Source: Saussurea involucrata | Taxonomy: Eukaryota; Streptophyta; Magnoliopsida; Asterales; Asteraceae | Length of the DNA: 64,000 nt | Assembly (NCBI GenBank): GCA_033807775.1 | Contig: CM066317.1 | Location: forward strand, 36,707,870 to 36,771,869 | Direction of reading: 5' to 3' | Part shown: one piece after another, positions 48,849-59,679 of the stretch | Layout of the letters: the number at the start of each line of letters is the position of its first letter | How positions within the stretch are numbered: position 1 is the first letter of the stretch | The notes under the pieces: model-generated | Database searches by the model: none | What the model was told of the DNA's origin: nothing | What the model saw: only the letters and a program-made list of their open reading frames with translations | Translations under genes and position numbers: made by a program

Positions 48849-49806
48849 ATGGTTTGTTAAAACTTTGGTTCCACTCTTTTGCTCTCAAAAACAATGTTAA
48901 TTTCTGTTTATTTTATATTTTGTGCCTATGGCTAGGCTTTGACAATGTTTGCTACATATTTCTTTTTGGCGTTTTAATGCAAGAAAATCCTACCACTGGG
49001 TAGGTACTTTTGGGTACTAACGTATTTGTTGTTTGATTGTTTGTTTGATCTCGTTTCCATCTTAAGGTACAACTTTCGGTTTCCGACTTAAAAAGGTCCC
49101 TTTTGTAAGTACGAATCTCAACTTGATACCATGAAATGATATAGGCCATTTTTCGCATCCAAACACGATCCTTTTTGTACCCCAAACCACCACCTTTGTT
49201 CGTTATTTCTATGTCACAGTGGGGACACTGTGAAGTCCAAGTTTAAGGTGGGTAAGCCGTACCCCCCTCCCAAAAAAAAAGAGAAAATACAAAAATACAA
49301 AAACAGAAGAAAAACGGATTGTCACTAACAAAATTGATGGTGTGCCTTTTCTGGACCATCAAAGTGCTCACTCCCAGAAAACGATGGTGTGCCCATTCTG
49401 GACCATCAGAAGAAAAAATAGCCATACCCAAATAAAGCCTGAAAGTGTACGTACTTATCATAGCAAAATACTAAACACCCACTTCTTGAAATAAAAATCT
49501 CAAAGCGAGATCTTCGGTCAATGTTTGGAAATTCTTGCCAAAACCCTTGGGAAAAGATACAAAGCCATAAACCCTTCAAACCCAAGAAAGCCCTATTGAT
49601 CAAATGGTAAACAAGGGAAAGATTTCGTCAAGTACAAAAGTGAAGTTTTTAAGTTTCGGACCGAAGGAAGTATCGGAGGAAGGAGATCAAGCGCTCATTC
49701 AAGTCAAGAAGTATGTAAGTCCCTCAAAGTTTCAAATGCATTGTTTTTCATTTTATTTCTTTCTTTTTATTACTTGGGGACAAGTAATGATTTAAGTTTG
49801 AGGTTG
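48849..49806 (+). other. Gypsy-2 3' untranslated region and polypurine tract
   Basis: No supported gene. A 27-bp or so repeat GATGGTGTGCC.TTTCTGGACCATCA occurs at about 49336 and 49383. GGGGACAAGTAATGATTTAA and AAGTTTGAGGTTG before 49807 form the likely polypurine region, as in gypsy-1. Confidence 0.6.
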
Positions 49807-51386
49807 TGATAACTCTATTTTTAGAGTTATTATTTCCATTTATTTTCCACTTTATTTTGTCAATTTTAGCCATTTCACTTCTAAAAACCCCCATTCTTGG
49901 TATGATTTACGAAAACGAGCAAAAGGAGTGAACCATGGTCTTTAATAAATTATTTGGGGAAGTTTTGGGTGTTTTCACGATTTTTCATCCGCAGTGACGT
50001 ATACAGTGCCCACTCCGGTTCCCCACTCTTCGAGCAGAACAAAAAGAAAAGAAAAAGAAACTTTTAGTTGGAATCTAATTTTCTGGAGGAGGAAGGTTCA
50101 TTTGGCAGAGAAATGGCTGGAGAAGTACAAGGTAGTTCTCATTGAAGATAGCATCAAGTACACCCCTTTGTACTTGCAAAAGTTGACTTCTAAAAGACCA
50201 TTGGGTAATAAGAGCTATACATGGAGGATTGAAGCATTACCCTATGGGCTGATTTCAGCATTGCCCTGCAGTCCTTACACCTTGGAAAACCCTTTTTGTG
50301 TAAAGACCAACACCTCCTCCTTAGTATAAAAAAGGGTGTTGGGTCTCATTTATTACAATCAATCTTTCTTGCAATTTATCTAGCATTTTCTTTAAGTTGT
50401 AAGCTTTCATTTACTGCAGTAACTTAGCATTAAATTTCAGTAATTTATTTTCCATTGTAGTTCGAATTACACAGTGCAGGGACGACTTCTCGTTCCCCAC
50501 TGTGAGCAGTTAATGCAAATCACTTTCAGTTTTATTATGTGCAATTCTTCATCTTTTGTTCTCTTTACTTCGGAAATGTTAGGCTAAACATCCTTTGGGA
50601 TGTAGGAAGGAGAAGGACCTGGATTTTATCAAAAATGCTTGAGTAATCTTTATACTTAGAATATTTGTTGTTTTGGTCTTTCATTCTCGATATTTACCCA
50701 TGGATGCGAACAAGCCGATCACTTGCAAGGATCTAAAGTCTAGTTCTTAACTTAGAAATAAGTAGAACGCGGTGACACGAGCTTGAATGATGCTAGGGGA
50801 TTCGAAAGAATTCTTTTGACACTTACGAAAGTGAGGTCGGCACAGTGAGCTAATCGCTGCCCACTGGAGTAGTAGGCAAGCTAATTTGTGTATTAAAAAC
50901 ACTTAGAGTATTTGTCTCTACACATTCCATCGAGGCCTGAAAAGGTCCATTTAGAGATTACCATTGACAAAACAACAAGTATTAAGAGTATGGGATTTTT
51001 ATCTAACGGTGTGAGTATTTTGTAACCGGGCTTTTCTAGCGAAAATGTCCACCACGAATACGAGGATCACTCTAAGGACCGAGTATTTGAGATAAAATTT
51101 AGGGAAAATCCAACCTACATTCCTCCTTTTTAACATTTAGTAAATCGTTTCAAGTAGCTATTTTACCAAACCAAACCAAAGTATTATTTTCCTCTCTAGT
51201 TGAAACTTGTAAAAGGAGCTCATGAGAACCGTATTGTCTTGATTGTCCAGTCTCTGTGGATTCGATTCTGGTATTTTACCAACTATTACTTACTGTGACG
51301 ATCATAGTGGACAGTGTACACTTGCACTTCCCACTGTGGACAGTTTGCAACCCACTGCGATTAAAACACACATTTCGCACGTAACA
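49807..51386 (+). repeat. Gypsy-2 3' LTR (1,580 bp)
   Basis: Same length as the 5' LTR and aligned without gaps by eye. Followed by GGCAT at 51387-51391. Confidence 0.95.
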
Positions 51387-51459
51387 GGCATTTCCCAGAT
51401 TTCCTCTCCCAAATTTGACGCATTAGAGAGTCCAACGTCGGGTCCCATTGGAAGTATTG
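51387..51459 (-). pseudogene. CACTA-1 second gene, third exon, 5' part
   Basis: 3' splice site GTTCAG, then an open stretch with YFQWDPTLDSLMRQIWE. It reads directly into 39279 once gypsy-2 and one GGCAT are removed. Confidence 0.75.
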
Positions 51460-51542
51460 CTGAACGTACATGTTTGGTTATTTTTAAGTTTACAAGAATA
51501 CTACCAAGGATTTAATTACTTAAATATACACTACGAACCTGG

Positions 51543-51664
51543 AACTTCTCAAACATTTGGTTCCGAGTAGAAAGAGGGATGTGGGACCAAGTGCGACATG
51601 CCCCGATAGTGTATCGCCGATTAATGCTCGTCGCAACTCGGCTCGCTCGATCATAATCAAACCT
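51543..51664 (-). pseudogene. CACTA-1 second gene, second exon
   Basis: Open frame with FDYDRASRVATSINRRYTIG and HIPLSTRNQMFEKFQ, ending at a GT donor. In Transposase_24 proteins a comparable segment precedes the FxWxP block. Confidence 0.65.
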
Positions 51665-51737
51665 ACATAATGAAATTAATTAATATCAATACAAAGAACA
51701 ATTAATTTGATCAATAAGTTAATAGAAATGAATTTAC

Positions 51738-51931
51738 TCCATTGATTCTGTAGAGCGTGGAGCAATCATCCTCCTCTCCGACGGAGCCGGGACCTGCTGC
51801 GGAATATCACTGGCACCGTCATCAAACTCTGCCTCTGGATGTGCCGAGCCGCTACTGGAGGATCCGCCAGTACCTCGAGTAGGAGTACCTCGACTAGAAC
51901 TACCTCGTCCGGATCCCGGGGTACGCGGCAT
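51738..51931 (-). pseudogene. CACTA-1 second gene, first exon
   Basis: ATG at 51931 (MPRTPGSGRGSSS) begins a Gly/Ser/Thr-rich stretch that runs into a GTAAAT donor near 51737. The start is chosen because it is the first ATG before the conserved exons. The full gene would have six exons (also 51543-51664, 51387-51459 joined to 38988-39279, 38743-38886, 38143-38340, 24550-24807). It is probably the counterpart of the accessory DNA-binding protein of En/Spm (tnpA role), an inference from position. Confidence 0.65.
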
Positions 51932-52104
51932 TGTCTACAAAGCAACGTTAGAAAACATACAACAATAATTCAAGTTTACAACAAATTGTTAGATAGGTAA
52001 ACATGGTCACAAATCAATAGATAACTTTGTAAATGTGACAAAACAGATAGCAAAACATGGAAACAATTAGACAAAGTTTACTAAGTCTAAGATTAACATA
52101 GTAT

Positions 52105-55100
52105 TTATTCATCATATGAGTGATCAGACAAGTCAGGTTCTTCTTCGTCAGAGTCACTACCCGAGTCTTGGAACTCGTCCTCTTCGTCACCACTCTCGTC
52201 AATATGCCAGAAGTCGCGACCGTCATTGGAGATTTCGATGCCCTCTCCAACCGTGTTAAGACGGATGGGTTCATCGACGTCTTCGTTTCCAACTGTGGGT
52301 GCAATTCTATCATCTTCTTGGAAAAACTGTTCCCCATCCACATTTTCAACTTCCGATACTTCAAGTGTACTTGATGCCAAGTCATAGACCCCTCTAGGCT
52401 TTGTCTTCACCACAGACCACCAATCTTTTAATTCCTTCGATGGATATGGCACATAATAGACTTGTTCAGATTGCGATGCTAGGATAAAAGGGTCGTCTGA
52501 ACGAAGTCTTGATCTGTGTTTGACGTCCACGAGATTATGCTTTGGGTGAACTCGGACCCCGTTAACTGTATCAAACCATGTGCATTTGAATATTGGGACA
52601 ACACAACGACCGACTCTCGAATGATATTCTATCTCTAACACTTCATCCAATAATCCATAGTAGTCCACATCAAACTCCGAGTAACAAGAGCCTCTCACAC
52701 AAACTCCACTATTATGTGTGGTGTGATTCCTACCGTGAGACTGGGTGTGGAACTTGTAACCGTTTACAAAAAAACATGGGTGTCTCCAAGCCCAACGGAG
52801 AGGTCCTTGTGCCAAAACTTTCAGATGGCCGATTGAGGAGTCGGGCCGAGTGATAACCTGTATTATAAAATATTATGTCATTTTTAATATGATATTAAGT
52901 ACATATAAATGATGATGAAAAAGGTTCATAAGGAGTACTTACATAGTTCTGAAACCAATCAGCAAAGTGGTCACCTCTACGTTTGTCGAGCCCCGCTTCA
53001 TCAATATACGGCTCCGAAAGTCTAATCGAATCATCGAACAAGGGGATGAAAGGAAAGACTTCTTCACAATTAAGCAAGATGTATGTGTGAGCCTTGTGCA
53101 TATCTCCAGCATCCAACTGACAATGTTTTCCGGCCTTATCGTATAATGGACGACACGGGGTTTTAAATATTTCCAAGCGTTTGTCAGAAGACTCACATTC
53201 GGGGGCAAAATTCCGAGGCTCACGGTTTAGACGCGTCTCTACAGTTGGATCAAAATACAGCGCACAATAGTTAGAGAGCTCGTTCACCAAATATGCCTCC
53301 ACAATCGACCCTTCTACCCTTGCTCTGTTTCTCACTGTCTTTTTTAAAGATCCAAGACGTCTCTCGTAGAGATACATCCATCTGTATTGAACCGGACCCC
53401 CAACTAGTGCCTCATCCGCCAGATGTACCACAAGGTGTTCCATGGAATCAAAGAACGCCGGTGGAAAGACTCTTTCCAACTTACAGATCGTTTCAACTAT
53501 ATTTGTCTTCAGTTGAATCAAGTCGTCAACATGTAACACCTTCGAGCATATTGCACGAAAGAATGTGCACAACTCAGTGATGGCATCCCATATCTGGGTG
53601 GGTACCATCCCTTTAATGGCAATAGGGAGCAGTCTTTGCATGAACACGTGACAATCATGACTCTTGAAGGCATAGAAACTACCCTCCTCAAGGTTAAATA
53701 ATGACCCTATGTTGGAAGCATAGCCGTCTGGAAATTTCAACGTCTTCAACCATTCACCCACCTTTATTACTTGCGCTTTTTTCAAAGTGTATTCCGCTTT
53801 CGGTTTAAATATTTTATTTCGTTCCTCCCTGAGATGCAACTCCGGTCGATTGCAGTATTCTTCTATGTCTTTCCTTGCTTTGATGTTGTCCTTTGATTTT
53901 TGTGTGTCCATAATCGTGTGAAACAGATTATCAAACACATTCTTCTCAATGTGCATTACATCCAGGTTGTGTCGTATCAACAAAGTGTGCCAATACGGAA
54001 GCTCCCAGAAAATGCTCCGCTTTACCCAATTGTGTGTTACCCCAAAACCCGCAGGCTTTCTATAGTGCCTTGACTTGTGTGGGACACCATCATAAACCGT
54101 AAGAAGGCTACACACTTGATTCCATATTTCTTGACCGATTGGCACTAAGGGTGGATCAGCCGTCTCGGTATGTCCCCTACGAAATTGCTTTCTGTCACGT
54201 CTGAACGCATGTCTTTGTGGTAGAAACTTGTGGTGACAGTCAAACCAACACGACTTCCCTCCGCTTCGTAACTGGAACGCACTTGTATTGCCCATGCAAT
54301 ATGGACAAGCTAACTTTCCGTGCGTGCTCCAACCAGAAAGCATGGCATAAGCAGGGAATTCACTAACCGTCCACAACAGTACGGCCCTCATGGTAAAATT
54401 GGTCCTACGAAAAGCATCGTAGGTATGGACACCCTCCAAGAATAACATCTTCAATTCATCGATCAAGGGCCGAAGAAATACATCCAAGTTTTGTCCGGGA
54501 CTCTTCTTGCCGGGAATCAGCAAAGCGAGGTGGACGTAGGACTCCTTAATGCACATCCAAGGCGGCAGGTTGTAGTTTGTAAGAAAGACGGGCCATAGTG
54601 AATACGGATTTGAGTTCGAGTTATTGGGGTTGAAACCATCCGTACATAAGCCCAGGCGAACATTCCCGATCTCGGTTGAAAAATCAGGATGTAGCCTGTC
54701 GAAGTGTTTCCAAGCCTCACCATCACTCGGATGTACCATCTTTCCCTGTTCAGTCTGATGTTGACGGTGCCAAGTCATCGTTTTTGCTGTTTTCTTACAC
54801 AAATACATTCGTTGCAATCTTTATGTAACAGGTAAATACATCAACACCATTTGAGGCACCTTATTGTTTCGGCCAGTTGTTTTGTAGCGAGGCTCCCGAC
54901 ACACTTAACAAGTGTCATAATCCGCAGATTCCTTATAGAATAGCATGCAATGGTTTTTGCAAGCATGGATCTTCTCTTTCGACAGACTAAGTTGCTTCAA
55001 CATCTTCTTTGTCTCGTAAAAGCTACCAACCAATTGTTCATTTTTAGGTAGCATTTCTTTCACCATAGCAATGTTACGATTGTAGGTTGTCTCTGGTACA

Positions 55101-55630
55101 TTGCAATCTGACTTCCAGTTCAAAAACCTTGCCGCTGCCTCTAACTTTGAAAAGTTCTGGCATCCCACCCACAACGGTTGGTCTGAAGCTTCTAACATCT
55201 CATAGAAACGGCGTGCATGTTGATTCGGTTCTTGTTCCTTCCACGTACTTGATGTACCGGGAATATTTTGGTCCATCACCATTTGTTGAACACCGTCAAC
55301 CTCGGAATAATCTTCGTCTACTATTGCCTGTTGAACTAAGGGTTCTATTTCGCCGTGTGCATACCAGTGAGTATAAGAAAGCATGAATCCTGTTCTTAAT
55401 AAGTCTAAATAAACCTCATCTCTAATTTTATACTTTTTAAGTTTACATTTCTTACAAGGACATTTTGTAAATAATGTTACCCCCTCATCTATGCCTCTCG
55501 GTAGAACAGATTGCTCATATGTGAAAGCAAAATCCAAAAACCGTTCACCTTCACATCTAAAAAAAGAATTTATTTCACCACTCCTATTTACTCGTTTATA
55601 CATCCATCCTCTATCTGTATTAGTCGACAT
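52105..55630 (-). pseudogene. CACTA-1 tnp2-type transposase gene with two nonsense codons
   Basis: ATG at 55630 (MSTNTDRGWMYKR) opens the transposase-associated domain (PF13963 type: GWMYKRVNR, CPCKKCKLKK). TAA at 54905-54907 and TAA at 54821-54823 interrupt the same frame, which then runs 640 residues: the Transposase_21/tnp2 domain with ACPYCMGNTSAF and HNLDVMHIEKNVFDNLFHT, then a DUF4218-like part with HLVVHLADEAL and WMYLYERRLG. An 85-bp GT-AG intron (52858-52942) leads to an exon with a DUF4216-like domain (GYKFHTQ, VFKCTWFD-type IFKCTWFDTVNG) and an acidic tail ending at 52105. This is the catalytic transposase. The first stop replaces the residue between CX2C cysteines. The second gene lies downstream on the same strand. 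Confidence 0.88.
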
Positions 55631-55640
55631 AGCTACAAAC

Positions 55641-55883
55641 ACATAATATATACACATATTAGAAAAAAAAAGTCCATTTATAACTTACATTTTATATACA
55701 TATAATATATACACATATTAGAAAAAAGTCCATTCATAACTTACATTTTATATACACATAATATATACACATATTAGAAAAAAGTCCATTCATAACCTAC
55801 ATTTTATATACACATAATATATACACATATTAGAAACAATTCCATTTATAACTTATATTTTATATACACATAATATATACACA

Positions 55884-55885
<2 letters not shown>
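55641..55885. repeat. 56-bp tandem repeat, about four copies
   Basis: Units of ACATATTAGAAAAAAGTCCA, ...CATAACTTACATTTTATATA, ...CACATAATATATAC follow each other with few changes. They lie just upstream of the tnp2-type gene, then give way to (CATA)n at 55886-55928 and (AT)n at 55967-56003. Confidence 0.9.
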
Positions 55886-55914
<29 letters not shown>

Positions 55915-55960
55915 CATACATACATACAAATAATCAAATAATCTATTACGCTATATTAAC

Positions 55961-56013
<53 letters not shown>

Positions 56014-57309
56014 TCAAGATTAAACACATTCATCAAGATTAAACAGCTAATCAACACCATTAGCCCCTCCTTATTATACACCGAAATGAGGAATTTAGAA
56101 AAACGGATAAAAGAAACATATATACCGAGTAAGATTGAGTATGTTGAAATTAAGGAAAGAAAACAACAACTTTCGTGTGTATAAAACAACACGACTACAA
56201 GATGATTATTGTAGTAATTTCTACACTTAAAATTCTGTTTTATGGACAGAACTTTAATAGAACATGTCTACGGTTTTTCCCTAAAAACAGCAACTTTCGT
56301 GTGTATAAAACAACACGACTACAAGACCCTACTTTTGAGTGTGTTTGTTATATATTCATCTTCGGGTAAATCATCATCAATCCATAAAGACCAATTAAAC
56401 TAACGATTCTTGTAATGAATCCAAGATAAAACACAACGATACTTAGAATAAACTAACAATTAACATTCTTATAACCACATAAAAGAATATAATTCAAGCA
56501 ACATATAATCCAAAAGTCTGTTCACTTGATATCACCAAAAACCCTTTTAAATTGGTGATAGCAAACAACACTCTTGGGGAGACTTAAATTGAATGACTAA
56601 GAATACATCATATATCTATCATTTTTATTGTCAAATGAGATCAGAATACATCACATACATACATTACATACATACATCACATACATTGTAAAAATTAAGG
56701 AAAAAAATCAAATCTTTTTACCCAAATGTGTACAAATCGACTGGAGAAAGAGGTGAGAGTCGGAGACGAGATGAGGGAAATGACGACCGGCGGTCCGGAA
56801 AACGTTCGTCGGCTGTTCGCCGACGATGGTGTTTGGTTTCGTCGGTTGTTTGCGGCTGGAGAGGAGAAGAGGAAAGTAAGTGCGTGGTGGTGGTGTGTGG
56901 TGTTTGCGGCTTGAGAGGAGAAGTAGGGCAGATTTTTCGTGCGGGTTTCGGCGGAATTCCGACGGATATTTCCGCCGGAAATTAAGTTTTTTGAAATATT
57001 AGTTATTAATATATTATTATTATATATTAGTTATTAATGTATTTATTTAAAATAAAATCGTATTTATTCAGTTTTTATAATAAAAAAACATAAAAAGTAC
57101 TTTAAAAATTGATTATAAATTGTTGTAAAATTAATTTTGAAAAAACAAATATTTTAAAATTAATTAAAAATTCATTTAAAAATTAATTAATTAAAATGTA
57201 TTTATTTAAAATTAACTTTAATATCTTAATTATTATTAATATACTATTATTATTATTATATATTATTTATTTATTATTATTAATATATATTAATATTATT
57301 ATATATATT
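55886..57309. other. CACTA-1 upstream region without a gene
   Basis: Contains (CATA)n and (AT)n tracts. A 36-bp direct repeat (AACTTTCGTGTGTATAAAAC...) occurs at 56169-56204 and 56291-56326. GC-rich CCGGCGGTCC sequence lies near 56790 and subterminal-type TTCCGCCGGAA near 56970. Short ORFs at 56726-56985 look like chance. The promoter of the tnp2-type gene is expected somewhere here but I cannot place it. Confidence 0.5.
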
Positions 57310-58640
57310 AAAGCTCGAAATAGTATATTAAAGCCCGAAATGGTCCATTAAAACCCAAAAATTCCATTAAAACCCGTTACGGTCCATTGAAGCCCAAAAA
57401 GTCCAGTAAAGCCCAATACAGTCCATTTGGCAGCCCAATACGGTCCATTAAAGCCAAAATCGTTCCATAAGCCCATAATCGTCAATTAAAGCCCAATACG
57501 ATTCATTAAAGTCCAATACGTCCCATTGAAGCCCATAACGGTACATTGAAGCCAAATGATCAATTAAAGGCCAATACGATCCATTAAAGCACAATACGAT
57601 CCATAAAGGCCCAATACGATCCATTAAAGCCCATAATGGCATGTTAAGCCCATAACGGCCCATTGAAGCCCAAATGATCAATGAAGTCCAATACGGTCCA
57701 TAAAAGCCCAATACGTTCCATAAAAGCCCATAATGGTCTGTTAAGCCCATAACGGCCCATTGAAGCCCAAATGATCAATTAAAGGCCAATACGGTCCATT
57801 AAAGCCCAATACGTCCCATTACAGTTCAATTGAGTTGATTAAACACCTAGTAGATCATTGAAACCCCAATAGGATCCATTGTCGGCCATTTAGATCCAGT
57901 AAACCCCTGTCAGATCCATTTGACAGCCCAATACGGTCTATTGAAGCCAAAATCGTTCCATAAGCCCAAAATGGTCAATTAAAGGCCAATACGATTCATT
58001 AAAGCCCAATACGTCCCATTAAAGCCCATAATGGCCTGTTAAGCCCATAACGGCCCATTGAAGCCCAAATGATCAATGAAGGCCAATACGGTCCATTAAA
58101 GCCCAATACGTTCCATAAAAGCCCATAATGGTCTGTTAAGCCCATAACGGCCCATTGAAGCCCAAATGATCAATTAAAGGCCAATACGGTCCATTAAAGC
58201 CCAATACGTCCCATTACAGTTCAATTGAGTTGATTAAACACCTAGTAGATCATTGAAACCCCAATAGGATCCATTAACGGCCATTTGGATCCAATAAACC
58301 CTGTCAGATCCATTTGACAGCCCAATACAGTCTATTGAAGCCAAAATCGTTCCATAAGCCCATAATGGTCAATTAAAGGCCAATACGATTCATTAAAGCC
58401 CATAATGGCCTGTTAAGCCCATAACGGCCCATTGAAGCCCATAACGGTCCATTACAGCCCAATACGGTCCATTATAGCATGGTACGATCCATTAAAGCTT
58501 AAAAGAATATATTAAACCACAAATAAACCCATTACAGTTCAATTGAGTTGATTAAACACCTAGTAGATCATACATACCCCAATAGGATCCATTAACGGCC
58601 ATTTGGATCCAATAAACCCATGTCAGATCCATTTGGCAAA
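57310..58640. repeat. CACTA-1 minisatellite, units of about 20 bp in a higher-order repeat
   Basis: Dozens of variants of CCATTAAAGCCCAATACGGT occur with related forms (CCCATAATGG, CAAATGATCAATTAAAGG). A longer block starting TTGAGTTGATTAAACACC recurs at about 57830, 58224 and 58542, so the array has a second-order period of about 320-395 bp. Confidence 0.9.
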
Positions 58641-58649
58641 ACCGTTCCA

Positions 58650-59254
58650 TTTTATTTCTATTTTTTAATTATTTTTTAACTAATTATAAGATTTCCGGCG
58701 AATGTGATTTTTTTTATTTTTTTTTATTTTTTAACTAATTATAAAGGTTCCGGCGGATGTGAATTTTTTTTTATTTTTTTAATTAATTTTTAACTAATTA
58801 TAAGATTTTTTTTATTTTTTTTAAATTATTTTTTAACTAATTATAAAAGTTCCGGCGGATTACCGGCGGATATGAATTTTATTTCTATTTTTTAATTATT
58901 TTTTAACTAATTATAAGTTTTCCGGCGGATGTGATTTTTTTATTTTTTTATTATTTTTTAACTAATTATAAAAGTTCCGGCGGATGTGAATTTTTTTTTT
59001 TAATTAATTTTTAACTAATTATAAAAGTTCCGGCGGATATCCGGCGGATTTTAATTTACAAATAATTAATTATATTCCGCCGAAATATTGTCGAGTTTTT
59101 TAAAACAAAATTAAAAAATATATTTTTTTGGGGATTTTTCGGCGGAAGTCAACGAATTTTGACTTTTTTAATTTCTGCCGGAAATCCGCCGGAAATTTTC
59201 AGGCGGAAAATCCGCCGAAAAAATCCGCCGGAAAACTGTTTTTGTTTAGTAGTG
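58650..59254. repeat. CACTA-1 right subterminal and terminal repeats
   Basis: Repeated (AACTAATTATAA.GTTCCGGCGGAT) units of about 65-100 bp, then dense CCGCCGAAA/TCCGCCGGAA units and the terminal GTTTAGTAGTG. Mirrors 23886-24340. Confidence 0.85.
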
Positions 59255-59257
59255 AAT
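59255..59257 (+). repeat. Target site duplication AAT, right copy
   Basis: Matches 23883-23885. Confidence 0.85.
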
Positions 59258-59480
59258 TAAAAGTAAACTACATATCTAATTATAAGGGTAGTAAATGTAA
59301 CGTATAAATTAAAAAAAAATTGAATTAAGGAGAGATTTAGGGAGGAGTGAATGTGAGTGTGGTAATTGAACTTATAATGTAAACTGCGTCCAGATACATG
59401 TTTAGGCGGAAAAATACTAAAGTCGGTTCACCAGAAGACGACACGTGGCATGCTAGTTACTTATTTATTATATGTATAGA

Positions 59481-59679
59481 TTAAGAAAAAAATATACTTG
59501 TTAGCATTTTGATGATATGATTAAATTTGAACAAATTGTAAAAGTGGAGGATCATATCCGTTAACATGCCAAAGTAAGTGGACTAAAGTGAATAAACCCT
59601 AGAAATTGGCAACTCCTCTTTTGGTAGAATTGCCCCCAAATCTCGATCGGCAGCAACACCTCTGTACGGTGTGGCGAGA
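59481..59679 (+). promoter_or_regulatory. Short upstream region of the ASC-1-like gene
   Basis: Only about 200 bp separate the Helitron end from the ATG. No convincing TATA box is seen. Sequence from about 59590 on looks like a 5' leader. The promoter may include Helitron DNA. Confidence 0.4.

Larger units (their letters stand above)
39280..51386 (+). mobile_element. Gypsy-2: Athila-like Ty3/gypsy element, defective
   Basis: A 12,107-bp element with two 1,580-bp LTRs (39280-40859, 49807-51386), about 18 differences by eye (about 99% identity), flanked by GGCAT. The primer site is the Athila/Calypso type. Gag-protease, reverse transcriptase, RNase H and integrase are in gypsy order, followed by a third ORF region. 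The polyprotein is broken by stops at 43008 and 46135 and by frameshifts near 43880 and 44330. ORF3 has two more shifts. It sits in an exon of the CACTA-1 second gene. The words CCCACAGTGGG/CCCACTGTGG are scattered through LTR and coding regions. Confidence 0.95.
23886..59254 (-). mobile_element. CACTA-1 (En/Spm) transposon hosting two retroelements
   Basis: Ends CACTACTAAACAGAAGCAG and, inverted, CACTACTAAACAAAAACAG, flanked by AAT. Subterminal regions at both ends are packed with GGCGGATTTTTC-type units. Both transposase-type genes lie on the minus strand: a tnp2-type gene at 52105-55630 and a Transposase_24-type gene split over 24550-51931. Without gypsy-2 (12.1 kb) and copia-2 (13.2 kb) it would be about 10 kb, a normal autonomous CACTA size. 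Both genes are broken, so the copy is defective. Its terminal sequences remain intact and could still be moved in trans. Confidence 0.92.
23400..59480 (-). mobile_element. Non-autonomous Helitron remnant, interrupted by the CACTA element
   Basis: Read on the minus strand it starts TCTATACATATAATAAATAAG after an A (59480 downward) and ends with a hairpin CCGTCGC-ATC-GCACGG, a short spacer and CTAG followed by T (23400-23403). These are Helitron hallmarks: insertion between A and T, TC start, 3' hairpin, CTRR end. Its own sequence is only 23400-23882 and 59258-59480, about 0.7 kb, AT-rich and without Rep or helicase. The hairpin carries one bulged base, consistent with decay. Confidence 0.65.

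Noticed and set aside
57448..57750. Minus-strand 100-residue ORF with repeated YGLLW/GPYW
   Set aside because: Translation of the 20-bp minisatellite.
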